Assembly (NCBI GenBank): GCA_944324625.1
Contig: CALUWZ010000006.1
Span: 1-23,690 of the forward strand
From: an uncultured Mailhella sp.
GTDB lineage: Bacteria; Desulfobacterota; Desulfovibrionia; Desulfovibrionales; Desulfovibrionaceae
Length of the DNA stretch: 23,690 bases
Reading direction: 5' to 3'
Shown here: piece by piece, positions 8,034-15,269 of the stretch
Layout: each line of letters begins with the position of its first letter
How positions within the stretch are numbered: position 1 is the first letter of the stretch
Translations under genes and position numbers: made by a program
Notes under the pieces: model-generated
What the model was told of the DNA's origin: nothing
Databases searched by the model: none
What the model saw: the letters and a program-made list of their open reading frames with translations, nothing else

Positions 8034-8229
8034 CTTTGCTGTTTTATAATATATTGAAATAAAAAGAAAATTTTTTACAGAACAGACGAGAAAAAAAGCC
8101 GTCAAGGAGGGGGGCTGCCTGTATAAATCCGTATCTCTGCCCGTCATCTGCGTAAAAAGTCAAAAACTGCCGTGTTACAAAGCCAAAAAACGCAATGCGG
8201 AACAGATTGCCGCAGGAAAAAGGCAGAAT

Positions 8230-9369
8230 ATGACAATACCAAGTTCAGTTTTAATTCAGGAAATCAGGCTTTATGAGGGCTTTTGCGCCGTGCCGCGGCA
8301 AAACAGGCTGGGCATGCCCTGCATAGGCTACGGTTTTCCCCTGTGGGAAGAGGCGCTCGCAATTCTGCACGGCAACAGCAAACTGGCAAAATGCGTGAAA
8401 AACGCCCTGCCGAACGATACGGAAAACATCAGTACGGGCATGAAAAGGCTTGAGCAGATAGCATACAGGGTAAGCGAAGAAACGGCCCAAAAACTGCTGG
8501 AACAAAGTCTTTTGTATTATGCCGAAGAACTTGGCAGAACGCAGGCAGGTTTTCGGCATTTGGTCAATCTGTGCGGCAATGCCCATATTCTGCCCCAAAG
8601 CAGTCTGGCGCGCTATGAAGCACATCTGCGCCTGCAGCAGGGCATAACGGCTGTATCTGTCAAGAACGGAAATAAAAAGCCGTCTGCCCGAAATCTGTCT
8701 GTCCGCAGTACAGGCAGGGCAGAACAAAATCGGGACAATGCACGGAACGGGGCAGGCTTTGAGGGTTCTCATGCCGCTTTTTCCTATACTCCGTCTGCAT
8801 GCGGCAGTTCTCTGCACCCTGCCTTTTTGGCGTCAGCGCCCGACGCGTCCTCAGCTTATTTTTCTCCCGCCGAAAATACGGCGTTGCGGACGAAATCAAA
8901 GAAAAAGGGCTGTAAATCCTATTTCTTGGAACTTACGGAAGAAGAACAGGCGCTTTTGCGTGCCGATGCGGTTTTGTTTCTGACCCATGTTCTCGGTCTG
9001 GAACTGGTCGGAAACATGCATGAATTTTTTCGGGCGCTTAAGGAAGACAATTATGCCCTGGCGGCGTCGGAACTGCTTGCCCACAGCGCTTCGTCCTATT
9101 TGGGAGGGCTCATGCCCGTGCTGGCGCGCCGAATCAGGGAGGCAAGTCTGGATTTTCGGGATATTTCCGTAAAGGAGCTGCAGACAGTGCAGTTTTTGCT
9201 GCACCGCAGAAAGGCGAAAAATTATACGGTGCGCCGCCTGCAGCAGCGCAGAAAGCCTTTATCGGAAAAATATTTGCCTGCTGAAATACCCGTACAAAAT
9301 TCCGGTTCACGGGATTTGGCAGCAGGGGATTTTTGCCTGTCCGCCGAGCAGGGAGCCTGTCATGCCTGA
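8230..9369 (+). CDS. GH24 (T4-type) lysozyme-fold protein with altered active site and internal insertion
   Basis: 379 residues. The N-terminus aligns without gaps to T4 lysozyme: E16-G17 of IRLYEGF matches catalytic E11-G12, and G28-x-x-C-I-G-Y-G35 matches the GYYTIGIG strand. At this register the catalytic Asp20 becomes N25, Thr26 becomes C31 and His31 becomes F36. Residues ~75-135 fit the inter-lobe helix. Residues ~138-230 are a Ser/Ala/Lys-rich, probably disordered insert. The second lobe resumes at LTEEEQALL (~235) and ends with the family RRxRE motif (R300-E304); a basic tail of ~75 residues follows. AGGAAAAAGG precedes the ATG, and the last 8 nt overlap the terminase gene. It may be a virion or regulatory protein, or an endolysin with unusual chemistry. 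Fold confident, activity uncertain. Confidence 0.75.
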   Translation: MTIPSSVLIQEIRLYEGFCAVPRQNRLGMPCIGYGFPLWEEALAILHGNSKLAKCVKNALPNDTENISTGMKRLEQIAYRVSEETAQKLLEQSLLYYAEELGRTQAGFRHLVNLCGNAHILPQSSLARYEAHLRLQQGITAVSVKNGNKKPSARNLSVRSTGRAEQNRDNARNGAGFEGSHAAFSYTPSACGSSLHPAFLASAPDASSAYFSPAENTALRTKSKKKGCKSYFLELTEEEQALLRADAVLFLTHVLGLELVGNMHEFFRALKEDNYALAASELLAHSASSYLGGLMPVLARRIREASLDFRDISVKELQTVQFLLHRRKAKNYTVRRLQQRRKPLSEKYLPAEIPVQNSGSRDLAAGDFCLSAEQGACHA

Positions 9370-11119
9370 TTTGGTAAAAGTCAAGAAAAACGGCACTATA
9401 ACTCTGCACAGCAGCAGGGAACAGGCCAAGAAGTTTTATGCCAAAGTACACAGGGCGTATTATGCAGGCCTGCAGAAAACGGCAGGCGCAGGCTGTCCGC
9501 CCGAAACGGAACAAAAACAGCCGCAGGCACAGGCTCAGATACAGCCGAAAACGGCAGGGGGCAAAACGGCAGATGCGGAAAAAACCGTATCCGAAAACGG
9601 AACAGCCGAAACGCTTCCGAAAAAATCCAAACAGGAACTGGCGGAGGAAATCCCGTTTTTTGAGGGAGCGGAACTTTGCGGGGACATAGCCAATCTGCTC
9701 AGGCATGATTTGTTTTACCTGCTTGTGTACGGCATGAACAGAAAGGATATGGACAAGGACTGGCTTTTTGCCCGCTGCCGCGAGGTTCAGCAAAATCCGA
9801 ACAATCATTTGGATCTGTGGGCACGGGAGCATTACAAGTCCACCATTATCACCATTGGCCTGACTGTTTTGAATGTTCTGCAGAACCCCGATATTACCGT
9901 GGGCATTTTCAGCCACACAAGACCCATAGCAAAGGCTTTTCTGCGCCAGATCAAAAGGGAGTGGGAAACCAACCGCATTCTGCAGGCGTATTTTCCCTTT
10001 GTCGCACCGCCCGAAAAAAGCGAGGCACGCACGCGAACGTGGAGCGAGGACGGCGGATTGATTGTGCGCAGAACGGGCAATCCCAAAGAGGCAACTTTGG
10101 AGGCATGGGGGCTAGTGGACGGCCAGCCCACGGGCAAGCATTTCGGCCTGCTGATTTATGACGACGTGGTGACCCTTGAAAGCGTGACCACGCCTGAACA
10201 GATCAAAAAGACTACGGACGCATGGCGGCTGTCCCTGAATCTTGGGGCTCGGGACGGACATCTGCGCATGATAGGCACGCGCTATCACGCTTCGGACACC
10301 TATCACCTGATTATGGAACAGGGCAGCGTCACGCCCCGCCTGCACCCTGCCACAGCCGACGGCACGGCACAGGGCAGACCCGTGTTTTTGGCGGAAGACG
10401 TTCTCAAGAAGAAAAGACGGGACATGGGAGCCTATGTATTTGCCTGCCAAATGCTGCAAAATCCTTTGGCGGACAATGCTATGGGTTTTAAAAAGGAATG
10501 GTTTCAGACACTTCCGAGCGATACGGAAGTGAAGCGGAATTTTTCCGCCGCCATGAACCGCTATATTCTCGTGGACCCTGCGTCCAGCAAAAAAGAAGGG
10601 TCTGACTATACATCCATGTGGGTGGTGGGGCTCAATCACGACGGCTTTTATTACGTGCTGGACGGCGTGCATGACAGGCTTGCCCTGCACGAGCGGGCAG
10701 AGGCGCTGTTTATGCTGCACAAAAAGCACAGGCCCTTGGCGGTGGGCTATGAGCAGTACGGCATACAGGCGGACATTGAGCATATCAAATACCGCATGGA
10801 GCATGAAAATTACCGTTTTCCCATTGTGCCGCTCGGCGGGGCCATGGCCAAGACCGACCGCATACGCCGCCTTGTGCCCGTATTCGAGCAGGGCAGAATG
10901 TGGTTTCCGCACCGTTTGGTGAGCATAAAGGCTGACCGCAGCGTATCGGATCTTGTGCAGGATTTTTATAAAAACGAATACCTGAATTTTCCCGTGGCCG
11001 AGCATGACGACATGCTGGACTGTCTGTCCCGTATTTTGGACACAAAGCTCGGAGCTGTGTTTCCGTTTGCCGAAGACAGGGAAATATATGTCGGCGGCGA
11101 GGCGTTTTTTGCCGACTGA
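9362..11119 (+). CDS. Phage terminase large subunit (ATPase and headful/packaging nuclease)
   Basis: 585 residues. The ATPase domain has a Walker A-like loop REHYKST (R155-T161, K159), Walker B LLIYDD (D267, D268) and a coupling region with GTRYHASDTY. The RNase H-type nuclease domain has D405 in ILVDPAS, E464 in YEQYG and D549/D550 in EHDDML, a complete metal-binding triad. The enzyme drives DNA into the prohead and cuts concatemers. Residues ~40-95 are a Gln/Lys/Ala-rich linker after a short basic N-terminus, longer than usual for the family. The start overlaps the upstream lysozyme-fold gene by 8 nt, so the two are probably translationally coupled. No small terminase subunit is recognisable next to it. 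Confidence 0.93.
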   Translation: MPDLVKVKKNGTITLHSSREQAKKFYAKVHRAYYAGLQKTAGAGCPPETEQKQPQAQAQIQPKTAGGKTADAEKTVSENGTAETLPKKSKQELAEEIPFFEGAELCGDIANLLRHDLFYLLVYGMNRKDMDKDWLFARCREVQQNPNNHLDLWAREHYKSTIITIGLTVLNVLQNPDITVGIFSHTRPIAKAFLRQIKREWETNRILQAYFPFVAPPEKSEARTRTWSEDGGLIVRRTGNPKEATLEAWGLVDGQPTGKHFGLLIYDDVVTLESVTTPEQIKKTTDAWRLSLNLGARDGHLRMIGTRYHASDTYHLIMEQGSVTPRLHPATADGTAQGRPVFLAEDVLKKKRRDMGAYVFACQMLQNPLADNAMGFKKEWFQTLPSDTEVKRNFSAAMNRYILVDPASSKKEGSDYTSMWVVGLNHDGFYYVLDGVHDRLALHERAEALFMLHKKHRPLAVGYEQYGIQADIEHIKYRMEHENYRFPIVPLGGAMAKTDRIRRLVPVFEQGRMWFPHRLVSIKADRSVSDLVQDFYKNEYLNFPVAEHDDMLDCLSRILDTKLGAVFPFAEDREIYVGGEAFFAD

Positions 11120-11126
11120 CAGCGAC

Positions 11127-11165
11127 AGGCAAAAATGCACAGGCAAAAATGCACAGACAAAAGGC
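11127..11165 (+). repeat. Short tandem repeat, 14-nt unit, between terminase and GNAT-like gene
   Basis: AGGCAAAAATGCAC is present twice back to back (11127-11140, 11141-11154), followed by a partial diverged third copy (AGACAAAAGGC). It begins 8 nt after the terminase stop and ends at the ribosome site of the next gene, so it sets the distance between them. Probably replication slippage. Confidence 0.8.
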
Positions 11166-11171
11166 GGACAG

Positions 11172-11744
11172 ATGAAAGAGGCGGAAAAAAGGCAGTACGG
11201 CACGCTTTGGGCAAAAAAGATCCCAAAATCTGCCGTGTATGATTTTTGGCTTGAATTTCAAAAGGATAAGCTTAATAAAATTTTGTTTTACGACGGTGAA
11301 ATGCCTGATTTTGAGGCGTTTTATGCGTGGCTGACCGCCAAGGACAAGGACGCCCGCTTCATTGTGCGTGGCGGCTGTGCGGAAAACGGCGGCTGTGCGC
11401 AGGGATTGGATTTTTTGGCTTTGTACTGGCTCAATAATCCCTTGGGCAAAGCGGTGATGATACATTTTTGTTTTTTGCGCCGTGCGTTCTGCGAGCAGGA
11501 AGAAATAGGGCTGTACACGGTGAAAAGCCTGCTTTTGTGCAGGCAGAACGGGGAATATGTGGTTTCGGCCCTGCTGGGCATGACTCCCAAGCCCTACCGC
11601 CATGCCCTTGCCTTTATCCGAAAACTTGGCTTTCGGATTGCGGGCGAAGTGCCGCAGGCCTGTTTTTTCGCACGGCAGAACAAATGCAAAGACGCTGTGT
11701 TCAGCATGCTGACAAGGGAATTTCTGCCAAAAGATATTTTGTAA
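11172..11744 (+). CDS. GNAT-like phage protein (acetyltransferase fold, morphogenesis region)
   Basis: 190 residues from ATG 11172, preceded by AAGGCGG. The frame is open further upstream, but that would run inside the terminase gene. The C-terminal half is GNAT-like: GMTPKPYRHALAFIRKLGF (136-154) matches the helix and strand that form the acetyl-CoA-side end of the fold, with a preceding strand pair. The N-terminal half is not recognisable. Similar small GNAT-like proteins occur near terminase and portal genes in podoviruses, generally with unproven activity. An in-frame 18-nt microduplication (GGCGGCTGTGCG at 11370-11381 and 11388-11399) repeats a GGCAxx turn. Confidence 0.65.
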   Translation: MKEAEKRQYGTLWAKKIPKSAVYDFWLEFQKDKLNKILFYDGEMPDFEAFYAWLTAKDKDARFIVRGGCAENGGCAQGLDFLALYWLNNPLGKAVMIHFCFLRRAFCEQEEIGLYTVKSLLLCRQNGEYVVSALLGMTPKPYRHALAFIRKLGFRIAGEVPQACFFARQNKCKDAVFSMLTREFLPKDIL

Positions 11745-11796
11745 AATCAACGTATTATGCCATGACGGCAGAAAACGGCAAGCAAAGGAGGAAAAT

Positions 11797-12015
11797 ATGG
11801 GCGGAGGCGGAAAACATTATTCGGCGCCTGAAATGCCGCCGGTGGAAGTGCCTGCACCAGCACCCGTTGAGGCGGACAAAACAGTCAAAGAGGCGGGCGA
11901 TGAGGAACGCAGACGCCGCGCAGGTGCGTACGGATCTTCGCAGACCGTGCTTACGGGCGGTTCGGGGCTGATGAGTACGGCAGGCACGCAGAAGAAAACC
12001 CTGCTCGGCGGATAA
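11797..12015 (+). CDS. Small Gly/Pro/Ala-rich conserved phage protein
   Basis: 72 residues with a strong ribosome site (AAAGGAGGAAAAT) directly before the ATG. It starts MGGGGK, has a Pro/Ala/Val-rich middle with acidic residues (PPVEVPAPAPVE), then a basic patch ERRRR and an ending SSQTVLTGGSGLM...KKTLLGG. Short proteins with an R-rich centre, a TxLTG motif and a KTLLG terminus are common between terminase and portal genes in podoviruses. The function is unknown; a flexible connector or scaffold role is only a guess. Base composition and strand match the neighbours, so it is very likely real. Confidence 0.8.
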   Translation: MGGGGKHYSAPEMPPVEVPAPAPVEADKTVKEAGDEERRRRAGAYGSSQTVLTGGSGLMSTAGTQKKTLLGG

Positions 12016-12180
12016 TGGCGGATTTTTGCGGATTTTGGCCTGAGCTGCGGGTCTGACCGTCGGGTCTGAACACGGCAGAAAAGCCCTTTGTTTTGGCGGG
12101 CATAAAAAATTCCGCAAAACCTATGTTCTGCCTGCACGGTTCGGCTGTTGTGCGGCAAAGGAAAAAACTGAGGAAAAAAT

Positions 12181-13962
12181 ATGGAAAAAGAGTGTGTGCG
12201 CCACGTGCTGCGGCGCTTTCACGAACTGGAAAAAGAACGGCGCACGTGGGAGGCGCAGTGGCAGGAAATAAGCCGTGTCATGCTGCCTGCCAAGGGCAAG
12301 TGGTCGGAGGAGAGCCACAACAAAGGCTGGAAAAAGCACGGCGCCATTGTGGATTCCACGGCGCTGTATGCCCTGCGCATTTTGGCGGCAGGCATGCACG
12401 GCGGACTGAGTTCCCCTGCGCGCCCGTGGTTTCGTTTTGCTTTGAAGGACAAGGCTCTGGAAAAGGCCGAAGGCGTGGGCAAATGGCTGCAGGATACGCA
12501 GGAAAGGGTTCATGCCGTGCTTTCGGGCTCAAACTTTTACCCGACTGTGCATGCCCATTATGCGGAACTTGCCGCCTTCGGCACGGCGTGCTTTTTGATT
12601 GAGGAAGACAGCGACGAAGTCATACGCTGCCGCAATCTGACCGTGGGGGAATATTATCTTGACTGCGACGCGCGGGGACGGGTGGATACCCTGTACCGCA
12701 CGGTCAGCATGACGGCGCGCCAAATTGCCGAACGCTTTGCCGACTATCCCGATATCATACGGGAAAGTGCGGAAAAAGACAGTCTGCAGGCGTTTACGGT
12801 CATACATGCCATTGAGCCTAGGGCGGAATACGATCCCCGAAAAATAGGGGCGAAAAACCGCCGTTTTGCGTCCTATTACGTTTTGCAGGGCCAAGGCAGT
12901 TTTTTGCTGGAAGAAGACGGCTACGAAGAATTTCCTGCCTGCTGTCCGCGCTGGGACGTGACGGGGCAGGACGTGTACGGCAGAGGCCCCGGCATGGACG
13001 CCCTGCCTGATGTGAACATGCTCCAGCGCATGCGTCAGGACGGTCTGGAAGCACTGGAGCTGGAAATAAAGCCGCCCATGAACGTGTCCAATTCCCTGCG
13101 CAGTCAGGGCGGCCAGTTTTCCCTGCGGCCGGGCTATGCGAATTTTGTGGATGCAAATACCCAAGGCCCTGCCATAACCCCCACCTATCAGATTCAGGCC
13201 AATCTGCAGGCGCTTGACGCGTATCTGCAGCAAATCCGTCAGCAGATAGGCGAGCATTTTTACAAGGATTTGTTTCTGCTCCTGTCCCGATCCGACAAGC
13301 GCATGACAGCCGCGGAAGTATATGAACGCAATGCGGAAAAACTGCTCATGCTCGGCCCGACGCTGGAACGCCTGCGCAGCGAGCTGTTTCAGCCGCTCAT
13401 TCAGCGCGTGCTCGGCATTATGAAGCGCAACGGCAAAATACTGCCCGTTCCCGACATTCTGAAAGGCAGGGAGTGGGAAATAGAAATGCAGTCAAGCCTT
13501 GCCCTTGCGCAGAAAAGTTCGGATATTTCCGCCATTGAAAACATTATGGCTTTTGCGGGCAGCATGGCGCGGGTCAATCCCGACGTTCTGGACAATCTGG
13601 ATATGGATGAAATGCTTGTGCACAACGCAAAGCTGCTCGGCGTGCCCCTTTCCCTGCTGCGCGGCAAGGATAAGGTTGCGCTTATGCGTGAGGCGCGCAG
13701 GCAGGAACAGGCGAAAATCATGCAGGAGCAAAAGGCTTGGGAAATGCTGGAAAAAGGCGTCAGCACGGCAAAAAGCCTCAGTGAGGTGGATCTGCAGGGC
13801 AAAAACATGGCAAGCGCGCTTTTTGCGGACATGCAGAAGGGCACGGGCGGCAGTGTGCCGTCAGATACGGCACAGGCGCAAAGCGCAGATAATCCCGATA
13901 TGCCGCAGGAAAGGGAAAAACGTCCGCAGGGCAACTATGCCGATAAAACGGCTCAGGCATAA
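12181..13962 (+). CDS. Podovirus head-to-tail connecting (portal) protein, T7 gp8-like
   Basis: 593 residues, somewhat longer than T7 gp8 (536). Features typical of the head-tail connector family: an N-terminal amphipathic helix (RRFHELEKERRTWEAQWQ), LPAKGKW, the DSTALYALRILAAGMHGGLSSPARPWF block, YGRGPGMDALPDVNMLQ, and the long C-terminal helices with MTAAEVYERN and LGPTLERL. Twelve copies should form the portal ring through which DNA enters and exits the head. The C-terminus (~545-593) is a Gln/Asp/Pro-rich, probably disordered tail. TGAGGA lies 7 nt before the ATG. A 165-nt non-coding leader separates it from the small Gly-rich protein; that leader contains a duplicated CGGGTCTGA (12048-12056, 12061-12069) and no evident gene. 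Confidence 0.93.
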   Translation: MEKECVRHVLRRFHELEKERRTWEAQWQEISRVMLPAKGKWSEESHNKGWKKHGAIVDSTALYALRILAAGMHGGLSSPARPWFRFALKDKALEKAEGVGKWLQDTQERVHAVLSGSNFYPTVHAHYAELAAFGTACFLIEEDSDEVIRCRNLTVGEYYLDCDARGRVDTLYRTVSMTARQIAERFADYPDIIRESAEKDSLQAFTVIHAIEPRAEYDPRKIGAKNRRFASYYVLQGQGSFLLEEDGYEEFPACCPRWDVTGQDVYGRGPGMDALPDVNMLQRMRQDGLEALELEIKPPMNVSNSLRSQGGQFSLRPGYANFVDANTQGPAITPTYQIQANLQALDAYLQQIRQQIGEHFYKDLFLLLSRSDKRMTAAEVYERNAEKLLMLGPTLERLRSELFQPLIQRVLGIMKRNGKILPVPDILKGREWEIEMQSSLALAQKSSDISAIENIMAFAGSMARVNPDVLDNLDMDEMLVHNAKLLGVPLSLLRGKDKVALMREARRQEQAKIMQEQKAWEMLEKGVSTAKSLSEVDLQGKNMASALFADMQKGTGGSVPSDTAQAQSADNPDMPQEREKRPQGNYADKTAQA

Positions 13963-13984
13963 AAACTGAAAAGAAGGAGACAGC

Positions 13985-14350
13985 ATGCATAATTCCTTTT
14001 GGCAGGAAGGGGACGGGCAGACGCGTTATTCTGCGGGGTCTTCCGTGCCGCCGTGGCATGGGGACGCGCAGGACTGTCGGGAAGGCGGACAGCAGGACGC
14101 CGAATTTCAGGACGCGGAACGTGCGGAAAGACAGCTGCAGAACGATTTGAAAAGCATGGCAGACACCGTGCAGGGCAGGCGTTTTTTGAAATATCTTCTG
14201 GACTGTGCGGGCGTTTTTGAATCCATGCCCGTGGGCAGCAGGGATATGTATGCCTACTGCGAGGGCAGGCGGAGCATGGGGCTTATGCTTTATCACAGGC
14301 TGCAGGCCCTTGATCCGCAGTATCTGATAACCATACAAGGAGGAAAATAA
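13985..14350 (+). CDS. Bbp19-like phage structural-region protein
   Basis: 121 residues, with an AGAAGGAGA ribosome site 5-6 nt upstream. The C-terminal half, GRRFLKYLLDCAGVFES...YAYCEGRRSMGLMLYHRLQ, matches the Bbp19-like family of podoviruses such as Bordetella BPP-1; the GRRF...EGRRSxGL pattern is its hallmark. The N-terminus is Gln/Asp/Glu-rich and probably flexible. The family is encoded between portal and scaffold and its role is not established. The stop overlaps the next ATG by one base (TAATG), which implies coupled translation. Confidence 0.75.
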   Translation: MHNSFWQEGDGQTRYSAGSSVPPWHGDAQDCREGGQQDAEFQDAERAERQLQNDLKSMADTVQGRRFLKYLLDCAGVFESMPVGSRDMYAYCEGRRSMGLMLYHRLQALDPQYLITIQGGK

Positions 14351-15048
14351 TGGCAGAAACAGAAATCATTATCAGACCGCAGGCAGGTCAGGCGGACAGC
14401 GCAGTGCCCGTTCAGCCTGTTCAGCCCGTTCATTCGGTCATGCCTGTTCAGGCAGGCAAAAGCCCCTCTGCGGTTTTGGCGGTTCAAAATTCTGAGGCAG
14501 TGCAGGAAGGTCAGGCTTTGGCGGCTTCCAAAGCGGACGCACAGGCGCTTTCTGCGGATACCCTTTTGACCAAGGCCGTTCTGCAGGGCCCCGAAGACTA
14601 TATTTTTCATTTTGCGCCCGAAACCGTGGTGGACAAGGCGCTTATCGACGATTTCAGGCGTTTTGCCTTTGAGCAGAAAATGAGCCTTGAAAATGCGCGG
14701 CTCATGGCAAAGTTTTATGAAACCTACGTGCAGGGCCAAAGCAAAAAGCGCAGCATGGAACAGGCGGAACTGCTGAAAAACATGCAGAAGGCCTGCGAAG
14801 AGGACGGCGAATACGGGGGCCTCGGTTTTTACGACAATATGCGCTGTGCAAAAATGGCCATGCTGCGCTTTGACGACGGTTCCCTTGCCAAAATCCTCAA
14901 TGAAACGGGATTCGGTTCCCACCCCGAAGTGGTGCGCTTTATGTACCGTGTGGGCAGGGCCTTGGCGGAAAAAGACATGCCGAGGGCGCAGAATGCCGAA
15001 AAAGAGCAGTCTGCCGCGGAACTCTTTTATCCCAGCATGAAGAAGTAA
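14350..15048 (+). CDS. Probable capsid assembly (scaffolding) protein
   Basis: 232 residues placed directly before the major capsid gene, as scaffolds usually are. Residues 1-60 are low complexity, with a Pro-Val-Gln repeat at 20-36. The centre and C-terminus are helical and charged. A recognisable conserved block is GGLGFYDNMRCAKMAML...LLDATG-like ending in GFGSHPEVVRFMYRVGRALAE (187-207), which appears in the Bbp18-type proteins of podoviruses. Strong ribosome site AAGGAGG 6-7 nt upstream, overlapping start with the Bbp19-like gene. No protease residues are evident. Function is inferred from position and family. Confidence 0.75.
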   Translation: MAETEIIIRPQAGQADSAVPVQPVQPVHSVMPVQAGKSPSAVLAVQNSEAVQEGQALAASKADAQALSADTLLTKAVLQGPEDYIFHFAPETVVDKALIDDFRRFAFEQKMSLENARLMAKFYETYVQGQSKKRSMEQAELLKNMQKACEEDGEYGGLGFYDNMRCAKMAMLRFDDGSLAKILNETGFGSHPEVVRFMYRVGRALAEKDMPRAQNAEKEQSAAELFYPSMKK

Positions 15049-15269
15049 CGGAAAACTGACGTTTCCGCCTCCGAAGGAAGAAATGCCGTAAATCGAACGT
15101 GCTGCCTTTTTGCAGGCAAGCAACATCGTTTATGTTGATTTTATTGTAAAAATTTTAGAAGCACACTCTAAAAAGCGGCAAAATACACCTTAAATCTGAA
15201 AACAATAAAAACAGTGCGGAAAAATCCGTTTTTCCGCGGTCTTTTTCTGCACCCGAAAAAGGAGAAATT
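15049..15269 (+). promoter_or_regulatory. Leader of the major capsid gene with hairpin at 15216-15237
   Basis: A 221-nt gap, unusually long for this cluster. GCGGAAAAA (15216-15224) and TTTTTCCGC (15229-15237) form a 9-bp stem with a TCCG loop; GGTCTTTTTC follows, making it terminator-like or an mRNA-stabilising hairpin. The middle part (15115-15205) is AT-rich. TTGTAA (15144-15149) and TCTAAA (15167-15172) at 17-nt spacing are a weak promoter candidate. AAAGGAG precedes the capsid ATG. The region probably lets capsid protein be made in larger amounts than scaffold. Confidence 0.5.

Larger units (their letters stand above)
7821..8229. other. Host/prophage boundary region with no standard gene
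   Basis: A 409-nt stretch between glnS and the first phage gene, very AT-rich from about 7,905 to 8,075. It contains the glnS promoter, a 13-nt direct repeat, a two-part inverted repeat, a perfect TATAAT at 8045-8050 with no good -35 box, and a strong AAGGAGGGG at 8104-8112 not followed by a standard start codon. No tRNA, integrase or repressor gene is present, so the left end of the prophage cannot be placed exactly. Confidence 0.6.

Noticed and set aside
8011..8049. 12-codon leader-peptide-like frame (ATG AAC TGC ...)
   Set aside because: No ribosome site, and it lies inside the inverted repeat; too short to support.
7821..8229. tRNA gene or attachment site at the prophage edge
   Set aside because: No cloverleaf or tRNA-like sequence was found, and without the right end of the prophage a shared core repeat cannot be tested.
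10112..11203. 363-codon open frame on the minus strand opposite the terminase
   Set aside because: The terminase motifs on the + strand are complete. The antisense protein has no recognisable domain and would be the only minus-strand phage gene.
12093..12602. Open frame overlapping the start of the portal gene
   Set aside because: It begins at TTG without a ribosome site and runs out of frame through conserved portal sequence.
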